This document shows, one piece after another, positions 25,228-33,741 of a stretch of 64,000 nucleotides of DNA. Origin of the DNA: Candidatus Binatia bacterium (GTDB lineage: Bacteria; Desulfobacterota; Binatia; Bin18). The first letter of the stretch is position 1. Each line of letters begins with the position of its first letter. The notes beneath the pieces were generated by a model, which was not told the DNA's origin, searched no databases, and saw nothing but the letters and a program-made list of their open reading frames with translations. The translations under genes and the position numbers were made by a program. Location of the stretch: the NCBI GenBank assembly GCA_951812575.1, contig OX638322.1, forward strand, positions 1,022,850 to 1,086,849, read 5' to 3'.

Positions 25228-26109
25228 ATGTTACCGATCCCTCCACCGGCGCCTGATCCGATTATCCTTGCGGATTGGCTAGAACTACAGGCGCTTCTTG
25301 CAGACGATACAAATGCAAGCTTCTCTGATCTTCGTCGAGAACTAGCACGAATGGGTATCCCGAAGGATGAAGGGATAGATGAGGAGATACTTGTCGATGA
25401 TGCTTTCTCTGAGTTGGAAGATCGCCTTACTGCTTGCGGAGGAAGTTATCCTTTCAGCATAGATGGCTCTCTTCTACAAACTCAAGAGAATCTAACTCCC
25501 TCCTGGGCGTACATCTTTTGTCTATTGCTTTCATGGCGGGGAGTAGATCGAAGTGAAGCAATGAGACCACCGACTGAGCTTTTTGAAGAAGCCGCCGCTG
25601 TTGCCGCTAAAGAGTATGTTGCAGGAGAATCTTTGAAGTTTGGATTCCCACGCGGAACTCTTCCCCGGAATTTTACCAAGGCTCTAAGAAAAGTCTGCCA
25701 AGAACTAGGGGAGGGCGGTGGTCCTAGAGAGCGTCCGAGCTCTAGGAATGCAAAAGATGCAGGATTAGACATCATTGCATGGAAGTCTTTCCCCGATAAA
25801 AGGCAAGCTAAGGTAATATTCTTTGGCCAATGCGCCGCAGGAGGCAATTGGGAAGAGAAGCTTTCAGAACTCCAACCCTCAGTTTTCATAGATACCCATT
25901 TACTAGAAGCGCCTATTGTCGACCCTTTGAGAGGGTTTTTCACTCCGTTCCGGCTCCGCAAAATCGATTGGTACGAAAGGGCAAAGCAAGCCGGGATTCT
26001 TTTTGATCGCTGTAGAATTGCTCACTGTGCCTACGGACAAGATCCACCCCCTGGTCTTCTCAAATGGAACGAGGGAACGAGGGAAGAGTTGAAAAATTCC
26101 AGCGAATAA
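25228..26109 (+). CDS. Uncharacterised protein, candidate PD-(D/E)XK-like nuclease
   Basis: 293 residues, beginning 3 nt after the ParB-like stop. The centre reads DAGLDIIAW (Asp181), then VIFFGQCAAGGNWEEKLSEL (Gln201-Cys202): an acidic residue, a short spacer, and a hydrophobic strand ending in Gln, as in the Asp/Gln variant of the restriction-endonuclease fold. The usual lysine two places after Gln is replaced by Ala, so a different residue would have to serve. The N-terminal half (AELEDRL, CGGSYPF) is not recognised. Its place between ParB-like and methyltransferase genes supports a restriction component. A name-level assignment is not possible. Confidence 0.5.
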   Translation: MLPIPPPAPDPIILADWLELQALLADDTNASFSDLRRELARMGIPKDEGIDEEILVDDAFSELEDRLTACGGSYPFSIDGSLLQTQENLTPSWAYIFCLLLSWRGVDRSEAMRPPTELFEEAAAVAAKEYVAGESLKFGFPRGTLPRNFTKALRKVCQELGEGGGPRERPSSRNAKDAGLDIIAWKSFPDKRQAKVIFFGQCAAGGNWEEKLSELQPSVFIDTHLLEAPIVDPLRGFFTPFRLRKIDWYERAKQAGILFDRCRIAHCAYGQDPPPGLLKWNEGTREELKNSSE

Positions 26110-26167
26110 AACTAAAGAGAAACCTGAGAGGAATTGAGGAGCCGGCTGAGTCGAGGAGGGGCAGAGT

Positions 26168-27265
26168 ATGAGACATCGTTTTCACTCTATCTGTCCATAT
26201 TTCGCGATGTTTCCCGAACAGTTTGCAAAAAAGTGGATTGAGCGTTGCACGAGACCTGGTGATACCGTTATGGACCCATTTTCCGGTCGAGGAACGGCTC
26301 CGTTTCAAGCGATTCTTATGGACCGGAACGGACTTGGCAATGATGTGAATCCCGTTGCATATGTACTCACCGGAGCAAAGGTCGGGAGTCCTACTCGAAG
26401 CTCGGCAGAACGACGTTTATGGCGCTTAGAGCAAGGGTACAACCCAGAGGACTTTACGTCCGAAAGCGCTACGCTCCCTCCATTCTTCGGACGAGCTTTC
26501 CACCATACGACTCTCAAGCAAATTCTCTATCTGCGGAGTGTTCTCAGTTGGAGTACATCAAGAGTTGACCGCTTCATAACGGCTCTGGCACTCGGCTCCC
26601 TACACGGAGAAATGACATCCGCCGCCTCGTACTTTAGCAATCAGATGCCCCGCACAATCAGCACAAAACCTGCGTATTCTCTCCGATTTTGGCAGACGAA
26701 AAACCTATGGCCTAGGCAGCGTAACGTTTTCGAGGTGCTGCGGAGAAAACTCGCCTTCAGATACGAATCGCCACGTCCGTCTACACAAGGGAAAGCGTAT
26801 TTGTCGGATGTCCGGGCTCTTCCTCGTGTCGCTGCCGCGGTCAAATCTTCGGTCGATTGTATAATCACCTCACCACCGTATTTAAATGTAACGAATTTTG
26901 AGGAAGACCAGTGGCTTCGGCTCTGGTTTCTTGGCGGCGCTACAGAACCAACCTCCAGCCACTACTCAAAAGACAACCGACATACGAGAGCTTCAGACTA
27001 CTGGTCTTTTCTGCATGAATCCTGGCGTGCTCTTCGTCCGCTTCTCCAGCGGAGGTCTCATTTTGTTTGCCGGATTAGTGCGATTAACGTCGCTCCTGAT
27101 GCAATTAAAGACACGCTTTCAGATTCAATGCGTTTCCTGGCTGACCGTTGGGTTCTGCAAGAGTATACCGTTAGCGATCTCGTGCGTCGGCAGACGGGTG
27201 CTTTCCGTCCAGGTTCTGTAGGGTGTAGATTCGAGCTCGATTTTTGTTTTGATTTATATCAATAA
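26168..27265 (+). CDS. DNA (amino)methyltransferase
   Basis: 365 residues, with GGAGGGG before ATG 26168. SAM-binding motif I DPFSGRGT at residues 36-43 and catalytic motif IV TSPPY at residues 234-238 mark an N6-adenine or N4-cytosine methyltransferase. Motif I comes first with about 190 residues between, unlike beta-class enzymes, in which TSPPY leads; the insert probably holds target recognition. CPYFAMFPEQFAKKWI before motif I is characteristic of a family whose members sit in defence islands. Ends 16 nt before the convergent alkA. It would protect host DNA from the nuclease encoded upstream. Confidence 0.85.
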   Translation: MRHRFHSICPYFAMFPEQFAKKWIERCTRPGDTVMDPFSGRGTAPFQAILMDRNGLGNDVNPVAYVLTGAKVGSPTRSSAERRLWRLEQGYNPEDFTSESATLPPFFGRAFHHTTLKQILYLRSVLSWSTSRVDRFITALALGSLHGEMTSAASYFSNQMPRTISTKPAYSLRFWQTKNLWPRQRNVFEVLRRKLAFRYESPRPSTQGKAYLSDVRALPRVAAAVKSSVDCIITSPPYLNVTNFEEDQWLRLWFLGGATEPTSSHYSKDNRHTRASDYWSFLHESWRALRPLLQRRSHFVCRISAINVAPDAIKDTLSDSMRFLADRWVLQEYTVSDLVRRQTGAFRPGSVGCRFELDFCFDLYQ

Positions 27266-27281
27266 TTTAATTCTTGACTGT

Positions 27282-28214
27282 TCATGCGGTACGCTCGGCC
27301 CGACGCTGAGCGAGCTCCGCATAACAATAGACGAGGGCCAGCCCACGGTAGGGACGCCAGCGCTCGGCAAAGGCACGCATTTCGGCTTCGGTCGCCTTTT
27401 CTTTTTTGCCCAACATGCCCTGAGCAAGATACTTGACCACGCCCAGATCGCCGCCCGGAAACGCGTCGGGTCTTGCCAAGCCGCGCATCAGTGCGGTTTC
27501 CGCCGACCAGCGACCAATGCCTTTGAGTTGAATCAGTGCTTCAATCGCTGCTTCGTCTGGCAGTTGAGCGATTTCGCTCTGCCGTAAAGCCCGAGAGGCA
27601 AACGCTTCGCCCAGGCGGATCAGCGTGCTGGCCTTGGCCTTGCTCAGCCGGAAGCCGCGCATGGTCTCCAGGCTCTGGCCGGCAAATCGCACCGGCTCGG
27701 GAAATGCGTAATAGGTGTGTCCCTTGCTCCGCCACTTACGACCAAACGTTTCAACCAGTTCCTTTTTAATGGAATAGGCAAAAGTGAGGTTGACCTGTTG
27801 GGAGAGGACTGCCATGACCAGCGCCTCGAACAGCGTCGGGCTGGAGGTGATGCGCAGCCCGCGAAAACGCTTGACCAGCGGCGCCAGCATCTCGTCCTGA
27901 CGTGCTAAGCGATAAAACGGTCTGATGTCAAAGTCGGTACACAGGATGTGACGGAGCTGGGCATGAAACTCCGTCTGCTTGAGGGTGGCCCTAGATGGAC
28001 TTGTGAGTTCAACCGTCAGCCTCGGCTTGGCCGGCGTGCCGCCATCCGTCACCGTGGCCAGCGCCAGTTGGCGACCGGCCGCGAGCAGGCGTTGATATTG
28101 CTTGCCTGTGACCAGATCGACGTTCTCGCTCGCAAAACGCATGAAGCGGGCGACCGTGAGATCAAAAGAGTAAGGCGAGCGCGGGATGATGTCGAAAGCG
28201 TACCTGGTATTCAC
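27282..28214 (-). CDS. alkA: AlkA-type DNA-3-methyladenine glycosylase
   Basis: 310 residues. N-terminal beta domain (about 1-110), then the helix-hairpin-helix core LIQLKGIGRWSAETALMRG followed by the catalytic-Asp loop PDAFPGGDLGVVK. AlkA removes alkylated bases in base excision repair. YSFDLTVARF at the start is typical of the bacterial two-domain type. Convergent with the methyltransferase, and separated by 9 nt from the NadS gene on the same strand. Confidence 0.9.
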   Translation of the reverse strand: MNTRYAFDIIPRSPYSFDLTVARFMRFASENVDLVTGKQYQRLLAAGRQLALATVTDGGTPAKPRLTVELTSPSRATLKQTEFHAQLRHILCTDFDIRPFYRLARQDEMLAPLVKRFRGLRITSSPTLFEALVMAVLSQQVNLTFAYSIKKELVETFGRKWRSKGHTYYAFPEPVRFAGQSLETMRGFRLSKAKASTLIRLGEAFASRALRQSEIAQLPDEAAIEALIQLKGIGRWSAETALMRGLARPDAFPGGDLGVVKYLAQGMLGKKEKATEAEMRAFAERWRPYRGLALVYCYAELAQRRAERTA

Positions 28215-28223
28215 GGCCTTCAG

Positions 28224-28535
28224 TCATGGGCGGCCGGTCTGCGAGCGACCGAGTTCTTTCTGAACAATTGACGGACGCTTTTCAAGCAGCGCCAGAACCA
28301 CGCGGGCAGGCCCCTCTGGGCGTCGGCGGCCTTGCTCCCAATTCTTGAGGGTGCCAAGTGACGCGCCGCTGCTCTTGGCAAAAATAGGTTGCGACAGGCC
28401 TGTCTTGCCCCGGATAGCCGCGACATCGGGTTCGGGAACCTTGACTTCATGGACTGCGAAACCGCTACATTTGCCGTCCAAATAGGCCCGGGCATCTTCC
28501 AGCCTAGCCATGACCTTATTGAGTGCTTCGCTCAT
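28224..28535 (-). CDS. NadS/HigA-type XRE antitoxin
   Basis: 103 residues with a C-terminal helix-turn-helix: [23 protein letters not shown] followed by [14 protein letters not shown]. This is the NadS type of antitoxin that follows HigB/RelE-like toxins. Its ATG (28535) overlaps the toxin stop by 4 bp (ATGA on the minus strand). The antitoxin frame is intact though its toxin is not. Confidence 0.88.
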   Translation of the reverse strand: MSEALNKVMARLEDARAYLDGKCSGFAVHEVKVPEPDVAAIRGKTGLSQPIFAKSSGASLGTLKNWEQGRRRPEGPARVVLALLEKRPSIVQKELGRSQTGRP

Positions 28536-28879
28536 AGGGCTTCCTTAAAGGGGCTGAGATTCGCTTTCTCGTTTTTGACGAAAACGGTGAGCAAAAACAC
28601 CGGAATATCTGGACCGGCAAACAAGAATACGATACGCGCCCCGCCACTTCTGCCGCGTCCTGGACGGGCAAACCACACTTTTCAGAGGCCGCCCCCAAGA
28701 GTTGCGCCTACTGCGGGGTTCTCGGCCACCATATTGACAACTTCAGTCCGTTCATCCTCAGACAGGACTCCCTTGGCTGCCGCGAGATATGCAGGTGTTG
28801 CAACAACGGTTTGCAGGCGGGGGCACGATGAACGTACAGGCGCCACTGGCGTCGGGGTCAATAACGCCTGTACATTCAT
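28532..28879 (-). pseudogene. HigB/RelE-type toxin with an in-frame stop
   Basis: One minus-strand frame gives LQTVVATPAYLAAAKGVLSE, DERTEVVNMVAENP, GATLGGGL, then TGA (28684-28682), then without any frame change [19 protein letters not shown] and [17 protein letters not shown] before the true stop overlapping the antitoxin. Intact relatives carry GGxRKVRFARPG here, so a CGA-to-TGA change explains the stop. The usual initiating Met before QTVV is a CTG, a second lesion; the only upstream ATG (28879) lies in the operator-like repeat. A toxin truncated at residue about 40 could not fold. Confidence 0.8.
28830..28877. promoter_or_regulatory. Inverted repeat, candidate HigBA/NadS operator
   Basis: GAACGTACAGGCG (28830-28842) and CGCCTGTACATTC (28865-28877) pair at 12 of 13 positions. 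A third half-site, CGCCTGTACA, lies at 28918-28927. The sites flank the expected toxin start, so they fit autoregulation by the XRE antitoxin. Confidence 0.45.
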
Positions 28880-28975
28880 AGCGGCAAACTGACAGATTCA
28901 AGGCTTGGCCATGGAAGCGCCTGTACACAGGGCGGTCACGGCCGACGGAGCACGCAAAGCCCGTCGGCCGTATTG

Positions 28976-31105
28976 TTAGAACTTGATGATTTTGAGGACG
29001 ACCGCGCTCGGCTGCATCAGCGCGACAGCGTCGCCGCTCCCCACGCTACCGGTATTCCCCGTGCCCCCGCTGCCCGTGGTCAGGCTCGTGCTGCCGGTAT
29101 TCCCCGTGCCCCCGCTGTCCGTGGTCAGGGACGTGTCGCCGGTATTCCCCGTGCCCCCGCTGCCGGTATTCCCCGTGCCCCCAGCGTTCGTACTCAGCCA
29201 CCCGCTACCCCAGGTCTCATTTGGTGGATTGTTAGTATCACCAGAGTAGCTTGTATTGCCGCCACCGCCGCTCGACGGGACCCTCGCCGCCCCATCATCG
29301 TCAAATGTACTCGGGCCCCACGCCATCTCGAACCCATACGACGATCCGGCGCCGCTCTCATCGCGATACTCGACTGAATGAGCGTGATCCGAAATGGTGT
29401 GCCTGTGAGCTTTCACGGAATGATCGTGAGAAGGGATCGGATGCGTATGGCTCGGCCCGCTGTGGCTATGGCTCGGCCCGCTGTGGCTATGATCATCAAT
29501 GTCATGCGTATGACTCGGCCCGCTGTGGCTATGCGACCCAACGCTATGACTATGGCTCGGCCCGGTGTGGCGATGACTCGGCAGTTGGCCGGTGGTCAAG
29601 GTCATCTGTTCGACTCCGCCGGTGTCACCCACCGCGGTCCCTGGCCCCGCAACCTGGGTGCCCCCAGAACCGATAGTGGCGGAGCGGCGTAAATCCGGCA
29701 GGTTGAAGGTGGTGCTACCGTCGCCGGTGCCCCACGTGGTCCCAATAGCGGTAAACAGATTGGCGTAGTCGGTGCGAGAGACGGCCTGACCGTCGCAGAG
29801 TAAAAAGCCGCTTGGCGCCGTGCCGCCGGCAAAGTCAAGCAGGGTGCCAGGGGGCAGCACGTCACCTAGCACACTCGCTAGTCCAGCCGGTGTGACCGCC
29901 CGCTCAGTATCCGTCCCGGCCTGCGTCTCGGTATCGGTCGCTAACTCCACGATCCCACGCTCCGTCGTGCTCGCATCCGGCGGCGTGTATTGGGGGATCG
30001 CATCAATACGGCGACTCACCAAGGCCGGCGTCATATAGCGACTCGTGTCCGTCCCCGTGTCCGCTTCGGCCTCCGTCGCCCGCTCGACCAGCCCCGTCCG
30101 GCCCGTCGTGGCCGTGCGGCTGCTCAGGCTTGCCGGCGTGACCGCCCGCTCAGTATCCGTCCCGGCCTGCGTCTCGGTGCCGGTCGCTAACTCCACGATC
30201 CCACGCTCCGTCGTGCTCGCATCCGGCGGCGTGTATTGGGGGATCGCATCAATACGGCGCTTCACTAAGGCCGGCGTCATATAGCGACTCGTGTTCGTCC
30301 CCGTGTCCGCTTGGGCCTCCGTCGCCCGCCTGACCAGCCCCGTCCGGCCCGTCGTGGCCTTGCGGCTGCTCAGGCTTGCCGGCGTGACCGCCCGCTCAGT
30401 ATCCGTCCCGGCCTGCGTCTCGGCATCGGTCGCCAACTCCACGATCCCGCGCTCTGTCGTGCTCGCATCCGGCGGGAATTCACCGTCGCAGATAGCGGCA
30501 TACTTCTCACTGGCTTCGTTGCCGAGGCCACCACAAATGCTGGCAAGGATGCCACTGGCCTCATTGCCAGAGCCGCCGCTGACGCTGGAAGTCATGCCGC
30601 TGGCCACGTTCGCTTTCCCGCCGCTGACGCTGGCGTTGGAGCCGCTGATGGTATTTTGAGCACCGGCCACAAAGCCACCATGGCCACTATAGTTGTGATC
30701 AGGTCCAATCACGAGATTGTGTGACCCAGTGCGGTCTTGTGGGGAGTCCTCTGGGGGGGTCACGGGTTGTTCATTGTAGCCAATAATCAGGTTCCCCAAA
30801 CCCGTTAATTCGCTCTGATCGCCCGTCTCGCCTGAGCCGCTGCGCACATGGATATTAACCCCCTCGAAGATCACGTGCGGGGAGGCCACACCATCGAGAG
30901 TCTCGTCCGGCTCGACTTTGACATACGGGTCAAGGTCCAGCACTGCATTGGATTCCAAATCCTCCACGGTCTCCTCTAGGGTCTCGACCCTTTCCTCCAG
31001 AGTGGGTGGGCGGATTTGGGCTACAGCTAGGGGGGGTAAAACGCCCCAAAGAAACGCACCACTCACTACCAGAGACTTCACTGCCAAACATCTGCTCGCT
31101 CTCAT
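28976..31105 (-). CDS. Secreted phage-tail-fibre/tail-collar chimera
   Basis: 709 residues from ATG 31105, with AAAGGAGGGAAAG upstream; a longer frame to 31150 is not needed. Order: signal peptide (1-29, ending PLAVAQ), short coiled coil (VETLEETVEDLE), a beta-rich part, a YadA-head-like stretch (NTISGSNASVSGGKANVASG), two full and one partial 82-residue tail-fibre repeats (TTERGIVELAT, AGTDTERAVTPASL), a phage Tail Collar domain (PPGTLLDFAGGTAPSGFLLC), a His-rich block of SHSHSGPSHTH type, and a C-terminus of GGTGNTGS repeats. No other phage gene is near. Probably a trimeric secreted or surface adhesin or contractile-system fibre; the histidines may bind metal. Confidence 0.75.
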   Translation of the reverse strand: MRASRCLAVKSLVVSGAFLWGVLPPLAVAQIRPPTLEERVETLEETVEDLESNAVLDLDPYVKVEPDETLDGVASPHVIFEGVNIHVRSGSGETGDQSELTGLGNLIIGYNEQPVTPPEDSPQDRTGSHNLVIGPDHNYSGHGGFVAGAQNTISGSNASVSGGKANVASGMTSSVSGGSGNEASGILASICGGLGNEASEKYAAICDGEFPPDASTTERGIVELATDAETQAGTDTERAVTPASLSSRKATTGRTGLVRRATEAQADTGTNTSRYMTPALVKRRIDAIPQYTPPDASTTERGIVELATGTETQAGTDTERAVTPASLSSRTATTGRTGLVERATEAEADTGTDTSRYMTPALVSRRIDAIPQYTPPDASTTERGIVELATDTETQAGTDTERAVTPAGLASVLGDVLPPGTLLDFAGGTAPSGFLLCDGQAVSRTDYANLFTAIGTTWGTGDGSTTFNLPDLRRSATIGSGGTQVAGPGTAVGDTGGVEQMTLTTGQLPSHRHTGPSHSHSVGSHSHSGPSHTHDIDDHSHSGPSHSHSGPSHTHPIPSHDHSVKAHRHTISDHAHSVEYRDESGAGSSYGFEMAWGPSTFDDDGAARVPSSGGGGNTSYSGDTNNPPNETWGSGWLSTNAGGTGNTGSGGTGNTGDTSLTTDSGGTGNTGSTSLTTGSGGTGNTGSVGSGDAVALMQPSAVVLKIIKF
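29884..30475 (-). repeat. Tandem 246-bp repeats within the tail-fibre-like gene
   Basis: The string GACCGCCCGCTCAGTATCCG recurs at 29894, 30140 and 30386, exactly 246 bp apart, giving two complete units and a partial third of 82 codons. Units are nearly identical, which suggests recent duplication or gene conversion. Downstream in the gene are much shorter repeats (29050-29190 and 29440-29590). Confidence 0.85.
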
Positions 31106-31146
31106 GACTTTCCCTCCTTTACTCTTCTCAATCTCTCCTTGCGGGC

Positions 31147-31341
31147 TCAACGCACGAACCGGTTATACAACGTCTTAGACGGCCCATTGGTCGACGGTAC
31201 ATCGCGCCACCGGCACCCGCTCTGCAACACGTGGACAATCCCCGAAATAACCCGCCGGTCGTCCACCCGTGGGACCCCGCGCGTGTTCGTTGGCAACAGC
31301 GGTTGGAGCCAGGTAAATGGAGCATCTGGGGCATGAGAAGT
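31147..31341 (-). mobile_element. IS5-family transposase remnant
   Basis: The minus strand reads TWLQPLLPTNTRGVPRVDDRR, then VISGIVHVLQSGCRWRDVPS and GPSKTLYNRFVR before a stop at 31147. This is the N-terminal DUF4096-type helix-turn-helix part of IS5-group transposases. The catalytic DDE portion is missing and no terminal repeats are seen. The rest of 31106-31452 holds nothing recognisable. The remnant lies directly upstream of the tail-fibre-like gene. Confidence 0.75.
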
Positions 31342-31452
31342 GCTGCTCTTTATCCTGAGTGCTAGTCTAGGTACACGGAGGACGAGCACTTTCTGAACGA
31401 GGGACGGTCGCTTTCGGCTAGTCCTCATTGTGACGGAGGTATTCACTATCTC

Positions 31453-32292
31453 TCACGGGTTCGGCTTGCAAATCACATCGTAATGTTGACATTCTTCCAA
31501 CAGGTCTTGAGTGAGACGTGGACCACAGCCGACCGGTTCCTGATTCAGCCGAAAAACGGTGTAATCCCGCTGAAGAAAGAAATTGAGCAGATCACGTCGA
31601 TACGCTTGGTCCGTCCGTTTGTAGACCTCTGCTTTCACGACCGGCCGAACGTCTTCGATGATATTTGTCAGCCCACGCAAGACATGCAAATCATATCCTT
31701 CTGTATCCACCTTGATGAACGTCAAGCGGGGAAGGAACTCCCTAAAATTGTCCAACAACTCGCGTTCAAGGTCCACGCAGAAGACCTGCATCTTATAAGC
31801 GTTCCCATGACGGCGCATCGGGATATCCTCATGGCGACCGCCGTTACAGAAGCCGGCGTCAGAATATTCACATGTCAAGAATCCATCGTGGTCGCTAGCG
31901 GCGGCCATGATCGTCTGAATGGAGAGACGCGGACAGTTTGCGCGTGCGTTCTTTTCGAGCACATGGTACACATACGGATTCGGCTCCAAGGCGAGTACGC
32001 AGCCCGTCTCACCAGCCGCCAGGGCCAACGGAATGGTCGTACTGACTCCCGCATGCGCTCCGATATCGAGACAAAAATCGCCTGGTTTCACGAGCGTCCG
32101 ATACCCCTTGACAATAGCCGGTGTGATCAACCCGCTTGACGGCTTGACTTTCGGATGGAGCCAGCGGGCGCATTGCACAGAGTCGCCTTCTCCAAGGTCG
32201 ATATCTTCCAGGGAATACGCATAATGGCGCGGCCTACGGCGAATGCCTAGCATAGGAAGGAGCCGGTTGAATCTAATGTCGAATATACGCAC
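31453..32292 (-). CDS. FkbM-family methyltransferase
   Basis: 279 residues. SAM-binding motif CLDIGAHAGVST, the EPNPYVYHVLEKN strand-helix, and FIKVDTEGYDLHVLRGL are the FkbM signature. These enzymes O-methylate sugars, polyketides or surface glycans; the substrate here is unknown. Proximity to the surface-type fibre gene could mean glycan or exoprotein modification, but nothing proves that. Located in a region with an IS remnant. Confidence 0.88.
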   Translation of the reverse strand: MRIFDIRFNRLLPMLGIRRRPRHYAYSLEDIDLGEGDSVQCARWLHPKVKPSSGLITPAIVKGYRTLVKPGDFCLDIGAHAGVSTTIPLALAAGETGCVLALEPNPYVYHVLEKNARANCPRLSIQTIMAAASDHDGFLTCEYSDAGFCNGGRHEDIPMRRHGNAYKMQVFCVDLERELLDNFREFLPRLTFIKVDTEGYDLHVLRGLTNIIEDVRPVVKAEVYKRTDQAYRRDLLNFFLQRDYTVFRLNQEPVGCGPRLTQDLLEECQHYDVICKPNP

Positions 32293-32343
32293 CTTTAGAA
32301 TCCTTAGATTCGTTACTCAGTGAGTGGTCATCGCTGGTACCCG

Positions 32344-33561
32344 CTAAATCACTTCCTCTTCTCTCAACTTGGCCACATCTTCCCACGAATAGTCGAGCAG
32401 CTCGGTGAGGATGCGTTCGGTGTGTTCGCCGAACTCCGGGGCCGCGCCTTTGGGGTCACCCGGGGTCTTGCTCAAGCGCACAGGCACGCCGACCAACTGC
32501 GTCTTGCCGATGCTAGGATGCTCATAATCGACAATATATTCGTTGGCGAGCATCTGCTCGTCGGTGGGCAGGTCAGCAATCGTGTTGACCACCGTGTAAA
32601 TGAAGTCTCCGCCTTCCTTGAGGGCCTGCATCCAGGCGTCTCGGGGCCGGGAGGCAAACGCGGTATCCAGAATGGGAATCAAATCTTTGGCGTTATCGGC
32701 CCGGTCGCCCATGGTCGCAAAGCGGGGGTCGTCCAGGACCTGCTCAATGCCCAGGACTTTGCAGAAATCGGACCAGTAACGGTCCTGCTGCGGCATGGCC
32801 AGGCAGATCCACTTGTCATCGCCGCATTTGTAATGGTTCCACAGCGGGCTCGGCGCTGCGGCGCGGGGCATGCGCTTAAACTCCTTGCCGAGAATTGTTT
32901 TACACGCCACGTTGAGCCCCTGGAGGGCGGTCATGCTGCCCAGATGAGAGATATCGACCTCCTGACCCATGCCATATTTTTCGCGCGACAGCAGGGCGGC
33001 CATGACCCCGTAGGCGAGCATGATGGCGCCCATCTGATCGGCGATGCCGCCGGCAATGCTGAGGGGTTCCATCTGGGGCTCACCCACCGCGGTCATGATG
33101 CCCGAGCGCGCCAGCCCCATATAGTCAAAAGAGGGTTCACCGGAATCCGGCCCAAACGGACCGTAGCCGGTTGCACTGGCGTAGATGAGTTGCGGGTTGC
33201 GCTCGGAGAGCGCCGCGTAGCCGATGCCCAACTTGTCTGACACGCCTTTCCGAAAGTTCTGGACAAAAACGTCGGATTTCTCGGCTAATTGGTAGACAAT
33301 CTCTATAGCCTTAGGATTTTTGAGATCGAGGGTGAGGCTCTGCTTATGCCGGTTATTGGCCTCAAAATAGAAATTCGGACCACTCGTCGCTCCAACCAAC
33401 GCACCGGCAATGCTGAGCACACCTCGGCCCGGGTCCCCGCCGACGCGCTCTTCGATCTTGATGACTTCGGCACCCAAGTCCGCCAGCATCATGGTTGAGA
33501 CCGGCCCTTGTTGCCAAATCGTCCAGTCAATAATGCGGACGCCATCTAATGGTCGTTTCAT
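32344..33561 (-). CDS. CaiB/BaiF class III CoA-transferase
   Basis: 405 residues. MLADLGAEVIKIEERVGGDPGR, then NRHKQSLTLDLK, SATGYGPFGP and SFDYMGLARSG, whose Asp occupies the catalytic-aspartate position of formyl-CoA transferase. Class III enzymes move CoA between carboxylic acids, for example in carnitine, bile acid or aromatic degradation. A second paralogue is at 52627. AGGAGGGGAAG precedes ATG 33561. Substrate unassigned. Confidence 0.92.
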   Translation of the reverse strand: MKRPLDGVRIIDWTIWQQGPVSTMMLADLGAEVIKIEERVGGDPGRGVLSIAGALVGATSGPNFYFEANNRHKQSLTLDLKNPKAIEIVYQLAEKSDVFVQNFRKGVSDKLGIGYAALSERNPQLIYASATGYGPFGPDSGEPSFDYMGLARSGIMTAVGEPQMEPLSIAGGIADQMGAIMLAYGVMAALLSREKYGMGQEVDISHLGSMTALQGLNVACKTILGKEFKRMPRAAAPSPLWNHYKCGDDKWICLAMPQQDRYWSDFCKVLGIEQVLDDPRFATMGDRADNAKDLIPILDTAFASRPRDAWMQALKEGGDFIYTVVNTIADLPTDEQMLANEYIVDYEHPSIGKTQLVGVPVRLSKTPGDPKGAAPEFGEHTERILTELLDYSWEDVAKLREEEVI

Positions 33562-33741
33562 AGCTTCCCCTCCTGATGGAATAGCCTTAGTGATAGAGCT
33601 GAGGTAAGCGGGACTGTAGCACAGGCCGAGCGGAGAACAAAAGGAAGCGAATGAGAAAGTCCAGCCCAGTCTGAACGGGGACGCCGGATTGCACTCTTGC
33701 CTGCGTATTCAGAAGACGGTATACAAAGGCGGCCTACGAAA

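Noticed and set aside
28682..28684. TGA in HigB as a recoded codon
   Set aside because: Many genes here stop at TGA, and no selenocysteine or other recoding signals are visible; loss of function is simpler.
29050..30475. Regular repeats that could be taken for a CRISPR array
   Set aside because: Units are of 246 bp or of a short His- or Gly-coding type, lie in one open frame and have no unique spacers or cas genes.
28976..31105. Prophage
   Set aside because: Only one phage-like gene, with its own signal peptide; no capsid, terminase or lysis genes are near, and the tyrosine recombinase is 8 kb away.
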